64,000 bases of DNA from Chitinophagaceae bacterium (GTDB taxonomy: Bacteria; Bacteroidota; Bacteroidia; Chitinophagales; Chitinophagaceae), in NCBI GenBank assembly GCA_024103425.1, contig JAGFIS010000016.1:1-64000 (forward strand), written 5' to 3'. The notes beneath the pieces were generated by a model. It was not told where the DNA came from. It saw only the letters and a program-made list of their open reading frames with translations, and made no database searches. Both the position numbers and the translations under genes were made by a program. Position 1 is the stretch's first letter. Each line of letters begins with the position of its first letter. This document shows positions 24,622 to 33,686 of this stretch, one piece after another.

Positions 24622-27159
24622 TTAGAAACGGGCTAAAATCTTGAAGTTTACAAGCCGTGGAGTCAGCCTGTTAGGGATGCTGAATACGTTGTTGGAAAAG
24701 TCTTTAATCAGCTGGTAGGATATGATATTGCTCCTGTCAATAATGTTGAATGCTTCTAAGCTTGCCCAAATATTTTCGAACGACCTGAAGGGCGAATGGC
24801 TTCTCCTCAGTGATTTTTCACTCAACAGCAAAGCACTGAACCCGACATCAATCCTGAAATAGGGTTCGAGAATCAGACCGTTCCTAAAACGCACGCTGTT
24901 CGGGATATTGTAGGTCATATTACTTCCGTAAATAAGGTTCATATGTACCCTGAAGTTCTTGTTTGTGCTCAGGTAATCCTGCAGGAACAATCCTACGGTT
25001 ACCAGCCTGTCACTCGGGCGCCTGATCCATCCCATATCTTTTCTGATGCTGTCTGTCACTACCCTGTCTTCAGTTTCAGAAGTAATCACTTCTCCGGCAG
25101 CATTGGTATAAAGGAAGTAGTGATCATCCTTCAGGTTTTCCATCGTACGGCTGAAGTTAATACTCAGCCAGCTTTCTGCGTCTTTCACCAACTCGGTAAA
25201 CAACCTTGTCTCAATACCCATGGCATAGGCCTTTGAATCGTTCTCTCCGGAGTAAATGATGCGTACGTTATCTATGTCGTATGAGACAACGTCAGTAAGC
25301 GATTTATAATAGGCTTCTGTCGTGATTCGAAGCGGCTTTCTTCCGTAGGTTGTATTGTAGTCAAACCCAATAGTAAACTGCGTGCTCTTCTGGCTCTTTA
25401 AGTTCCTGTTGACGCTGCCGTCAGGACGACGCAACTCTCTGTAAAATGGCGGTTGATCATAAATTCCTCCCGATGCCTTGAACACAAAATCGCGGTACCA
25501 TTCGGGCTTATAGAAAAACTGTAATCTCGGACTCAGTAAAAACTCCCTATTGAGTGAATTGTAATTGAAACGTATCCCCGCCTGAAGTGACATATCTCCC
25601 GAAGATTTGCTCAATAAAATATTGTCTTGCAGGTAACCCTGTATCCTGTCTGATTGCAGGTCTGCATTTGATTTAAGCACCTTCCGTAGCACGAGTTCTC
25701 CCGGATTATAAGGCAATGAATAACCGGCACTGTCGTGCATCTCCCATTCATTCAGGTGATCTTTAATCGTCTGGTGCTCCCAGCCTGCACCCCACTGCAC
25801 ATAATGCTTGCCTGCCTGCAGGAATCCTTTATGGCTGATGTTATATACCTGGATATCCAGCTGATTTCTCGCATAATTCTGGAACAGCCCGGCCCCCAGC
25901 GGATTCACAATCTGTCCGAAGGTGGGTTTGGTTTTATCAAACGACCGCTCACCAAAAAGATAGGCTCCGAGAATATCGAAATTCTCATTTTCCCTGTCGT
26001 CGAACCTGCTGAAGAGCCATTTCAATTTGAGTTTGGAATTGACAGTCTGGTTTAGTGCAATGCCCGTGAGATAATTTCTGTACCTGTCTTGCTCTTTACC
26101 TTCAAAGTAAATGTCCAGTCCGAGATTCGCAGCAAAAAACGGAGTAAAGACAGAAGTCGATTTCTGTGCCGACTCCGGAATTAACTGAAAATCGGAAACT
26201 GACAAAATCCCCAGTGCTTCCAATTGTAATTTCTCGGTCAGTTGCCAGGTCAGAAATGCCTGGACGTCTGATGCTGAGGGGATGTAATTACCTTTAGTTT
26301 CCTGGCTGCTCAGAAGGTTTCTATTCGTCTTTGTACGCGCTCCTATCAACCATGTTGCCTTTTTGTTGGCTGATGTTCCTTCTAAATGAAATCCCTGTTC
26401 CAAAAGGCTGATATAAGCTGATCCTGCGAACTTCTTCGGTTGTTTATAACTGATATCCAGCACGCTGGAAATCTTATCTCCGTATTTTGCCTGAAACCCA
26501 CCGTTATAGAAGTTGATGTTATGCACCAATTCAGGATTGATAAAGCTCAATCCTTCCTGCTGGCCGGCCCTCACGAGATAAGGCCTGAAGATTTCGAAGT
26601 CGTTAATGTAAATTAGGTTCTCATCGTAGTTGCCACCGCGAACGGCATATTGAGAAGTCAATTCGTTATTGCTTCCCACCAAAATCTTGATAAGCCCTTC
26701 TACCCCACCCGTTGCCGATGGCAGGGTAACTGCATTCTTTGGATTCATCCTCACCAATCCCGGTTCATTTCTGAAGCGGTCATCGCGAACCACCACCTCT
26801 TCCAATTCTTTTTCAGAGCGATACATCCGGATGATCTGCGTTTCGCTCTCCCCGGCACTTAGCAGGAAATTGCGCTGCACTTCTCTGAAACCGGCGTGTG
26901 TGAACACCAATGCAAAAGCCTTACCCGCAGGAACTTCTATTCTGAACGTTCCTGAATCTGAAGAAATAAACCCATTCTGTTTACCAAGAATATGAATCGT
27001 TACTCTGGGGACAGGATCTTCATTTTCATCAATCACTTTACCCGTGAGAATGGCTGTACCTTTCTGTGCTTGTACGGTCGATCCAAATAAAAGGAATAAC
27101 CCGCAGATAAGCATATTCAGCCCGTTGATTCGAAAAGGTATGGATCGAAATAAAGTCAT
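24622..27159 (-). CDS. TonB-dependent receptor with carboxypeptidase-like N-domain
   Basis: An 845-residue outer-membrane receptor. The signal peptide (ending near STVQAQ; a second ATG lies at codon 16) is followed by a CarboxypepD_reg-like domain (about 35-115: AILTGKVIDENEDPVPRVTI). A plug domain follows (about 120-240: LPSATGGVEGLIKILVGSNN, then YAVRGGNYDENLIYINDFEI), and then a beta barrel ending in NFKILARF with a terminal aromatic. It imports a ligand with TonB energy. No SusD-type partner is adjacent, so a glycan-uptake locus is not supported. The ligand is unknown. Confidence 0.9.
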   Translation of the reverse strand: MTLFRSIPFRINGLNMLICGLFLLFGSTVQAQKGTAILTGKVIDENEDPVPRVTIHILGKQNGFISSDSGTFRIEVPAGKAFALVFTHAGFREVQRNFLLSAGESETQIIRMYRSEKELEEVVVRDDRFRNEPGLVRMNPKNAVTLPSATGGVEGLIKILVGSNNELTSQYAVRGGNYDENLIYINDFEIFRPYLVRAGQQEGLSFINPELVHNINFYNGGFQAKYGDKISSVLDISYKQPKKFAGSAYISLLEQGFHLEGTSANKKATWLIGARTKTNRNLLSSQETKGNYIPSASDVQAFLTWQLTEKLQLEALGILSVSDFQLIPESAQKSTSVFTPFFAANLGLDIYFEGKEQDRYRNYLTGIALNQTVNSKLKLKWLFSRFDDRENENFDILGAYLFGERSFDKTKPTFGQIVNPLGAGLFQNYARNQLDIQVYNISHKGFLQAGKHYVQWGAGWEHQTIKDHLNEWEMHDSAGYSLPYNPGELVLRKVLKSNADLQSDRIQGYLQDNILLSKSSGDMSLQAGIRFNYNSLNREFLLSPRLQFFYKPEWYRDFVFKASGGIYDQPPFYRELRRPDGSVNRNLKSQKSTQFTIGFDYNTTYGRKPLRITTEAYYKSLTDVVSYDIDNVRIIYSGENDSKAYAMGIETRLFTELVKDAESWLSINFSRTMENLKDDHYFLYTNAAGEVITSETEDRVVTDSIRKDMGWIRRPSDRLVTVGLFLQDYLSTNKNFRVHMNLIYGSNMTYNIPNSVRFRNGLILEPYFRIDVGFSALLLSEKSLRRSHSPFRSFENIWASLEAFNIIDRSNIISYQLIKDFSNNVFSIPNRLTPRLVNFKILARF

Positions 27160-27195
27160 TAACAGGTTTTACTTTGCAGGGTTACAATCTCGGGA

Positions 27196-28491
27196 TCATG
27201 CAAGGGCTACTACACCCGTCGCATCCTCATCACCGTATTTGGGTTTCTCGTCTTTAAACATTATCATAAACAAAACAGCCACAACGAGTGCATAACCGGC
27301 AAATGTGAGCCAGATATTCCTCCACTGAAGCGTGTTATCCGGATTGGTAAAGAAGAGGTCTATAATCCAGCCGCTGGCCATGCTTCCTAAAATTGCTCCG
27401 AAACCGTTTGTCATCATCATGAACAATCCCTGAGCACTTGCTCTGATCTTCGGGGATGTCTGCCCTTCGATAAACAACGAACCGGAAATATTAAAGAAGT
27501 CAAAAGCCATTCCATACACAATACAGCTCAATACAATCATCCACAAACCGTCGCCGGGATTACCGTAACCAAACAGTCCGAAACGCAGTACCCAGGCAAA
27601 CATACTCATCAGCATCACCCTCTTTATTCCAAAACGTTTCATAAAGAACGGAATAGCGAGTATAAATAGTGTTTCAGATATCTGAGAAATAGACATAATT
27701 ATCGCAGGATATTTAACTGCAACGGTGTCCTTGTAGATGTCTATCTTGTCAAAATCGTGCAAAAAGGTATCTCCGTAGGCATTGGTCAACTGCAAAGCTG
27801 CACCGAGAAACATGGAGAAGATGAAGAATATGGCTATCCGTGACTGCTTAAAGAGAGAGAAAGCGTTCAGGCCCAGAGCTTCTGACAAGGAAGCGCTTTT
27901 GACGTTCTTTCCTTCGGGCGGACACTTCGGTAAAGTGAAAGAGTAGATGGCCAGCAATAATGCTGCTCCTGCTGCCACATAGAATTGTCCTGCGGTCTTT
28001 TCGAGGTGGGTCAGACTGATAGTCCACATGGCAACAATAAAACCAATCGTACCCCATACGCGTATGGGCGGGAAGTCTGTTACGACATCTTTGCCTGCTT
28101 TTTTGAGTGAAGAATACGCCACTGTAATTGCAAGTGCCAGCGTAGGCATATAAAAAGCCATATTCAGCAGCATCACCCAGAACATTACGGTCGGGTCGTT
28201 AACCGAGGGAAGATAAAAAAGAATCGCGGCTCCGGCCAGGTGACAAAGTCCTAAAAGACGCTCTGCATTAATCCATTTATCTGCTACAATCCCCAATAGC
28301 GAAGGCATAATCAAAGCGGCCCATCCCATGGTAGAAAACAATGCACCGAATGCTGCTCCGCTCCACTCTTTATCAGGATATAGTTGGGGAAGCGTCTGAA
28401 ACCAATACGCACCAATCGTAATCAGCCACGAACCCCAGATGAAGAACTGGAGAAAATTCATAATGATCAGACGCAATTTCAATTGTTTCAT
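27196..28491 (-). CDS. Nucleoside permease, NupG/NHS-type MFS transporter
   Basis: A 431-residue inner-membrane protein with about 12 helices. The start LRLIIMNFLQFFIWGSWLIT and the loop GIVADKWINAERLLG are typical of the nucleoside:H+ symporter branch of the major facilitator superfamily. FFNISGSLFIEGQTSPKIRA in the second half is also characteristic. It should import nucleosides by proton symport. It lies 36 bp upstream of the TonB receptor gene on the same strand, so the pair may be co-transcribed, raising the possibility that the receptor also handles a nucleoside-related ligand (inference). Confidence 0.88.
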   Translation of the reverse strand: MKQLKLRLIIMNFLQFFIWGSWLITIGAYWFQTLPQLYPDKEWSGAAFGALFSTMGWAALIMPSLLGIVADKWINAERLLGLCHLAGAAILFYLPSVNDPTVMFWVMLLNMAFYMPTLALAITVAYSSLKKAGKDVVTDFPPIRVWGTIGFIVAMWTISLTHLEKTAGQFYVAAGAALLLAIYSFTLPKCPPEGKNVKSASLSEALGLNAFSLFKQSRIAIFFIFSMFLGAALQLTNAYGDTFLHDFDKIDIYKDTVAVKYPAIIMSISQISETLFILAIPFFMKRFGIKRVMLMSMFAWVLRFGLFGYGNPGDGLWMIVLSCIVYGMAFDFFNISGSLFIEGQTSPKIRASAQGLFMMMTNGFGAILGSMASGWIIDLFFTNPDNTLQWRNIWLTFAGYALVVAVLFMIMFKDEKPKYGDEDATGVVALA

Positions 28492-28647
28492 ACCCGGATG
28501 ATTTTTAGATGGTAAATATATATTATTATTTATCGCAGCGAATTAATCGAATAATAAAATCAAAGGGAGGAATTTCCCTAGGTCAAGTCACCGCAATTTA
28601 TCCGGGCCAGAAACGTTTATTTATATCCAACGCACAGGCTGACTGTG

Positions 28648-28677
28648 TTGTTTCTTAGGATGTAAATCCTACATTTG
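28648..28677 (+). promoter_or_regulatory. Promoter of the secreted M43 protease gene
   Basis: TTG (28648-28650) is followed by exactly 19 bp and TACATTTG (28670-28677), a full match to the Bacteroidota TAnnTTTG element. The predicted transcript would have a leader of about 65 nt before the ATG at 28749. Confidence 0.62.
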
Positions 28678-28748
28678 TTAAATACAATATTTTGCAGATA
28701 TCCATTTGCTATTTTTAATCCGACAATACTCAGATCAAACTCAACAAA

Positions 28749-31700
28749 ATGCCTTTTAAAAGCCTAATCAGGAATATTACACCCCTACTGCTATTGATTA
28801 TTTTTATTGCTCCGGCAAGCGGACAGAAGCAGCTCGAAACCCTGTCTGCAAAAGACGTTCAGAAGTGCCTGACCACCGAGTTAATGGAGGCAGCCATCAG
28901 GCAAAATCCGGGTATTGTACAATTATGGCAAAAGGAAGGCGAAAAACGATACCATGAATATCTGAACCGCAAAAACTTATTCAGAGGCACTCTCAACGAT
29001 ACAATCATTATTCCCGTAGTTTTTCACCTGATAGATCAGGCAGATAAACAAGCTACCATTCCCGATCGTACGATTTATGACCAGATTGAGATGATGAACG
29101 TAGCGTTCAATGGCAGCAAAGCTGATCTGTATAAGAATGTTGTTCCTCAGGAGATATATAACCGTGTGGGCAGGATTCCGGTGAGGTTCGTTCTTGCGAG
29201 AAGAGATCCCAATGGAAATCTTACTTCGGGTATTGAGAGAAGGACCGGCCCGACTCCCGACTACATCAAGATTAAATCTTACGCGGACGGCGGATTAGAT
29301 GCCTGGGATACTGATAAGTATCTGAATATATGGACAGGCACTATCCCTCCGGTTGGCGGAACATCTATTTTAGGAATAGCCACTTTTCCATTTACCAACG
29401 ATATGGGCCCTCAGGGAGTTGTAATTGATATCCGCTCGCTACCGTTTACCGTGAATATTACAAGAAGCTACTACCCGAGCTATAATGAAGGCGTTACGCT
29501 CATCCACGAAGTAGGACATTATTTTTACCTGTGGCATACATTCGGAGATAAGACTACCTGCAATAACGACGACTTCCGAATTCAGGCCGGATGGCCGCTG
29601 CCAACAGGTGCAGGCCCCGAAGGCGATGACACGCCCGCAGAAAAAGCAGATGGTGCAGGCAATGCGCACTTTGGAAACCCGAGCATGGATTACTCTGACG
29701 GGTGTACTACAGAACCCTTTGGTGAGATGTGGGGCAGCTTCATGAATTACTTCGATGACAGAGCACTTTTCCTGTTCTCGGAAGGATATAAAAAGCGTGT
29801 TTTGGGTACGATCGAGTATTATAGGCCTGACCTTGCCAACTCAGATGGAGCCGTTGCCCCGGGCACCGTCAACGATGCTTACGTTGTAACCGCCCTCCCT
29901 TATGGAAGTACCGAAAGAAGAGCATACATCAAAAACAATGTACCGCTGTCGGTTCTAGTCCGTAACTATGGAAACACAACACTGACTTCCCTCAAATTAG
30001 AAGTGAAGATCGACAACGCGGTTGCTTTCTCTCAGACCTTTTCTCTTTCGTTAGCACCGGGTGCAGAAATAGTGCTTCCGGCGGGAAACATCAATACCAC
30101 TGCAGGAACGCACATGGTTGAAATTATCAGCAGTAACCCTAATGGCACTACAGATGCTTTTACGACTAATGACACCTTGCAGTCTTTCGTTACAGTAGCG
30201 GGCACAGCACGAACAGCACCCTTCAGGGAAGAGTTCTCAGGCGGCACATTTCCTCCCGCAGGATGGAATATCTGGAACCCGAATAATGATGCCACATGGA
30301 TATTTGATGCCACTTCCGGTTACAATGGAGCAGGCTCGGCATCTATGAAATATTTCACCAGTAACAAGCCGGGATCGTTAGATGAATTGATACTGCCACC
30401 CGTAAAGACAGGTAGTGCCGACTCTTCTGTGCTCTCTTTTAAAGTGGCGTACGGTGCGTACGACGAGCGGGATGTCTCTGTATGGGACGGATTGGAAATT
30501 TATCTCTCCAATGATGATGGCAGAACATATAAAACGATCTATCGTAAGAGCGGCACACATCTGGCTTCGGTATCAGGAAATACAAGGACTGCATTCAATG
30601 CCACAACAAACAGCAACTGGAAACATGAAGAGATTAATCTTACTCCCTACCTTGTATCGGGAAAAGACTTCCTGATTAAATTCAGAGCAGTCAACGGTTA
30701 CGGAAACAACTTGTATATAGACGACGTAAATGTATCGGCGGTAGTTTCTCTGGCAAGAGATTTGGAAGTGACCGGACTCACAAACCTGCCCCTCTACAAC
30801 TGTGATGCTGCTCCTGCTCCTGTGTTAAGCATCCGCAGCAATGGTAAAGATGTTCTGACAAGCCTTAAGATTAATTACCGCATCAATGGAGGCGCAGTGA
30901 ATACCATAGACAAGAGCCTTAATCTCACACAAGGCGCAGGCACAACCATCAACCTGCCTGCATTGTCTTCTCTCAGTCCCGGCGGATACGACCTTACTGT
31001 TTATACATCTCAGCCCAACGGCCTTGCGGATGAGGCTCCCATCAATGACACTATCAGGACAAGATTCTACATACTCGGCAACACTACCCTTCCACTCAGC
31101 GAAAGTTTCGAAAGCAGTACATTTCCTCCTTCAGAATGGGTAGTGCAGCACAATGGCAACGGGCAGACCTGGGAACGCTCCACACAGGCAGCTTCTGCAG
31201 GCACGGCATCTGCCGTGATGAAAAACTTTATTTACAACAGTGGGGGCCGGGAAGACAACCTTATTTCTCCGAAAATAGCAATCGACGCAGAATACGACAG
31301 TCTGTTCTTCTCTTTTGACTACGCCTATGCACCGGGAAGCAACTATCCCGGAGCACCGGATAATCCTGAAGACACTCTTGAAGTGAAAATCAGCTTAGAC
31401 TGCGGACAGTCATTCATCACTGTCTGGAAGAAATTCGGCAACGAAATGGTAACCGTAGGAAACCCTGAAGCTTACAAGAACATTTCCTTTATAGCCCAAA
31501 ACGGCGACTGGACAAATGTTAAGATATATATGACTCCAATTGTGGGGAATAATGACTTCAGGGTATTCTTCTCTTCCAAAGGCAATAACAGGAACAACCT
31601 CTACCTCGATAACATAAAAGCCTACGGCATTACCGTACCGCCGTTGCTGAAAGAAAAGGGATACTTGTTCTATCCGAGTCCGTTTAAAGATCAGTTCATC

Positions 31701-31901
31701 ATCAGAAATTATCAGCAACCGACTTCACTGAAGAGCATCCGGATTTACAACATGACCGGTCAACTGGTATGGCAGAAGGAGTATAATGGAGATGCTTACA
31801 CCCAGATGTACGTTAATACGGCATCGTGGCCGGCAGGTATCTATACGGTGAAGATGAATTTTGCCAATAAGACAGTGATTGACAGGGTGGTGAAACAATA
31901 G
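28749..31901 (+). CDS. Secreted M43 (pappalysin-type) metalloprotease, T9SS cargo
   Basis: A 1050-residue secreted protease. After the signal peptide (to about 'SGQ', residue 26) comes a pappalysin-like catalytic domain. The extended zinc motif is HEVGHYFYLWH at residues 253-263, with Glu254 as catalytic base. The Met-turn is in WGSFMNYFDD. Two repeated jelly-roll modules follow (FREEFSGGTFPPAGWNIWN, and ESFESSTFPPSEWVVQHNG), resembling MAM/choice-of-anchor domains, joined by CARDB-like segments (ENVPLSVLVRNYGN-type, DLEVTGLTNLP). The last 78 residues (from LFYPSPFKDQ to VKQ) form a type A sorting domain for T9SS. It is likely a cell-surface or released protease. Confidence 0.92.
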   Translation: MPFKSLIRNITPLLLLIIFIAPASGQKQLETLSAKDVQKCLTTELMEAAIRQNPGIVQLWQKEGEKRYHEYLNRKNLFRGTLNDTIIIPVVFHLIDQADKQATIPDRTIYDQIEMMNVAFNGSKADLYKNVVPQEIYNRVGRIPVRFVLARRDPNGNLTSGIERRTGPTPDYIKIKSYADGGLDAWDTDKYLNIWTGTIPPVGGTSILGIATFPFTNDMGPQGVVIDIRSLPFTVNITRSYYPSYNEGVTLIHEVGHYFYLWHTFGDKTTCNNDDFRIQAGWPLPTGAGPEGDDTPAEKADGAGNAHFGNPSMDYSDGCTTEPFGEMWGSFMNYFDDRALFLFSEGYKKRVLGTIEYYRPDLANSDGAVAPGTVNDAYVVTALPYGSTERRAYIKNNVPLSVLVRNYGNTTLTSLKLEVKIDNAVAFSQTFSLSLAPGAEIVLPAGNINTTAGTHMVEIISSNPNGTTDAFTTNDTLQSFVTVAGTARTAPFREEFSGGTFPPAGWNIWNPNNDATWIFDATSGYNGAGSASMKYFTSNKPGSLDELILPPVKTGSADSSVLSFKVAYGAYDERDVSVWDGLEIYLSNDDGRTYKTIYRKSGTHLASVSGNTRTAFNATTNSNWKHEEINLTPYLVSGKDFLIKFRAVNGYGNNLYIDDVNVSAVVSLARDLEVTGLTNLPLYNCDAAPAPVLSIRSNGKDVLTSLKINYRINGGAVNTIDKSLNLTQGAGTTINLPALSSLSPGGYDLTVYTSQPNGLADEAPINDTIRTRFYILGNTTLPLSESFESSTFPPSEWVVQHNGNGQTWERSTQAASAGTASAVMKNFIYNSGGREDNLISPKIAIDAEYDSLFFSFDYAYAPGSNYPGAPDNPEDTLEVKISLDCGQSFITVWKKFGNEMVTVGNPEAYKNISFIAQNGDWTNVKIYMTPIVGNNDFRVFFSSKGNNRNNLYLDNIKAYGITVPPLLKEKGYLFYPSPFKDQFIIRNYQQPTSLKSIRIYNMTGQLVWQKEYNGDAYTQMYVNTASWPAGIYTVKMNFANKTVIDRVVKQ

Positions 31902-31954
31902 GCCTTATACCTCATCTTTGTATTGCAGATTAGCCATTATAAGCCAATGACCTC

Positions 31955-32608
31955 ATGCCTAAAGACTGCTATATCATCTTCGACTTCGACGGAACCATTG
32001 GTGATACCATTGAGCTGGCGTTAGACTCTTACAATAAAATTACTGAAGAGCATCACCTCAAACCTTTGAACAATCAGGACCGTGCATTGATCAAATCAAA
32101 GCAACCACGCGAACTTTTTAAAGCTGCCGGAATATCGGGGCTGAAATTGCCTCTGATTATTCTCGCCATCAGAAAAGAGATGAATCACTCCATCGGAGAT
32201 ATGAAAGTTATTCCGGGCATGGATGATGCTCTCAGAGCCATTCAAGAGCAAGGTTACCAACTGGGCATTCTCACATCTAACTCCGTTGAAAACATCAACA
32301 TCTTCTTAGAGAAAAACGGACTGAAAAACCTTTTCAATTTCGTACACAGCGAGAAGTCGTTCTTCGGAAAGAGTAAGGTCATTAACAAGCTGATGAAGCA
32401 GTACGTAATTGAAAAACAGAATGCCATATATGTGGGTGATGAGACGCGTGACATTGAGGCAGCGCATAAATCGGGCATAGCCGGAATTGGTGTCACATGG
32501 GGAATGAACAATAGAAATCTTTTAGAGAGTGTTCATCCAGACTGCATTACAGACAGTCCCGGCAATCTTATCCAATGCATTGAGAGGATATTCAGTACGC
32601 GTAAATAA
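31955..32608 (+). CDS. HAD family hydrolase, phosphoglycolate phosphatase-like
   Basis: A 217-residue cytoplasmic phosphatase. Motif I is FDFDGTIGDT with Asp10 as nucleophile and Asp12 as acid/base. Motif II is LTSNSVENI, motif III has Lys in SFFGKSKVI, and motif IV is VGDETRDIEAA. A helical cap (about 18-80) places it in subfamily I, as in phosphoglycolate phosphatase or pyrophosphatase PpaX. The substrate cannot be chosen from the sequence. No operon partner is clear; the Tat-signal gene follows by 61 bp on the same strand. Confidence 0.88.
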   Translation: MPKDCYIIFDFDGTIGDTIELALDSYNKITEEHHLKPLNNQDRALIKSKQPRELFKAAGISGLKLPLIILAIRKEMNHSIGDMKVIPGMDDALRAIQEQGYQLGILTSNSVENINIFLEKNGLKNLFNFVHSEKSFFGKSKVINKLMKQYVIEKQNAIYVGDETRDIEAAHKSGIAGIGVTWGMNNRNLLESVHPDCITDSPGNLIQCIERIFSTRK

Positions 32609-32669
32609 TCCATACAATTTCACAACTGATTCTTTCGTTAACACTATAACTAAACCCAACCTTACTGTT

Positions 32670-33524
32670 ATGAATAGAAGAAATTTTCTCCGCCAGACAG
32701 GTACTTTATCGATAGCACTCGCTGGTTTACCCCTGGCGATAAGGAGAAACCAGGAGGAGTCTCTGGTTGTATATTCGTATCATCCGTCCAGTATTAAAGA
32801 AGCAAATGTCTCGCTGGTACTTGAAATCTACAACAGTGCAATCAAGGATTTCAAAAATGCTCCTAAGGATAAGAGGAAAGTAAAATTCTCTTACACCGAT
32901 ATAGTATACAATGAAAAGGAGGACAAACGAATAATGAAAAGAGGAGATTATATACTGGATATCCTCAGTGCAAAATTGGATGAAGATCCTTTATGGAAAG
33001 GCTATTACCTCGTCCGTTTAGGAAATGCCGTAAAAACATTCGGTAATCTGCAGACCTGGCCTGACGCTATCCCGGGAAAGCCTCTTTTTAGAATAAGGCC
33101 TAACGAAACCGCTGACCTGTTTGATAGAAAAGATAGTATTTTCAGGACCCTGACCACGGCTGAGTATGACAAACAGGCCGCACGTGATCTCGATGATTTT
33201 ACCGATGGTTGCTTCCTCACGACCGCTTGCGTTCAGGAAAGAGGCCTCGCAGACGATTGTGATGAGTTGACAACCTTGCGCTACCTGAGAGAAAATTACA
33301 TGCGCAATACTGCACAGGGAAAAGTCCTGCTCGAAGAATACAATGAATTGGGGCCTCAGGTTGTTACTGCGATTGCACAATATGAAAATCATTCAGAGAT
33401 TTACGATTACATGTACAACCATATGATCTTGCCGGCTGTGGCTATGATCAAAAAAGGAGAATATCAGCAGGCAGTGGATTGGTATGAAGGGTTCTCCATA
33501 GAGCTGAAGAAGAAATATTGTTAA
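32670..33524 (+). CDS. Tat-exported CFI-box protein
   Basis: A 284-residue protein, starting at ATG 32670 because MNRRNFLRQTGTLSIALAGL is a twin-arginine signal; longer in-frame starts would bury it. The region at about residues 185-215 is GCFLTTACVQERGLADDCDE followed by LTTLRYLRENYM, a variant of the CFI-box (CFIATAxxG...LRxFRD). Two cysteines are near-adjacent to the conserved site. The middle is charged and helical. The function is unknown. Tat export implies that it folds, perhaps with a bound cofactor, before crossing the inner membrane. It converges on the HtrA gene. Confidence 0.78.
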   Translation: MNRRNFLRQTGTLSIALAGLPLAIRRNQEESLVVYSYHPSSIKEANVSLVLEIYNSAIKDFKNAPKDKRKVKFSYTDIVYNEKEDKRIMKRGDYILDILSAKLDEDPLWKGYYLVRLGNAVKTFGNLQTWPDAIPGKPLFRIRPNETADLFDRKDSIFRTLTTAEYDKQAARDLDDFTDGCFLTTACVQERGLADDCDELTTLRYLRENYMRNTAQGKVLLEEYNELGPQVVTAIAQYENHSEIYDYMYNHMILPAVAMIKKGEYQQAVDWYEGFSIELKKKYC

Positions 33525-33549
33525 GGGATGTTTTCTCCCGCTGCTAAGA

Positions 33550-33609
33550 GTACCTTGACCATCCCGGTCAAGGCGGCAAAGTCTTCCCGAACCAGGATGG
33601 TTCGGGTAC
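33550..33609 (+). repeat. Dispersed 60-bp twin-hairpin element, copy B
   Basis: GTACC starts and GGGTAC ends the element. Both hairpins are intact: CCTTGACC-ATCCC-GGTCAAGG and CCCGAACC-AGGAT-GGTTCGGG. It lies in the short gap between the convergent CFI-box and htrA genes. Same architecture as 103-163 and 51581-51640. Confidence 0.7.
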
Positions 33610-33631
33610 TATAAGCACCCCCTAAAAGCAA

Positions 33632-33660
33632 AACGGCTGTGAAGTGACTTCACAGCCGTT
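33632..33660 (-). terminator. Terminator of htrA
   Basis: AACGGCTGTGAAGT pairs perfectly with ACTTCACAGCCGTT around a single G. On the minus strand it is followed by a TTTTGCTTTT tract, which fits an intrinsic terminator for htrA. It may also stop transcripts from the facing gene. Confidence 0.72.
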
Positions 33661-33686
33661 AACCTTAAACCTAAACAAACAATTAT

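Noticed and set aside
24622..27159. SusC/SusD-type glycan uptake locus
   Set aside because: No SusD-like gene or glycoside hydrolase is adjacent, and the receptor lacks the usual SusC length.
32529..32669. Longer N-terminus for the CFI-box protein
   Set aside because: The extension overlaps the HAD gene's end and would place the twin-arginine signal internally.
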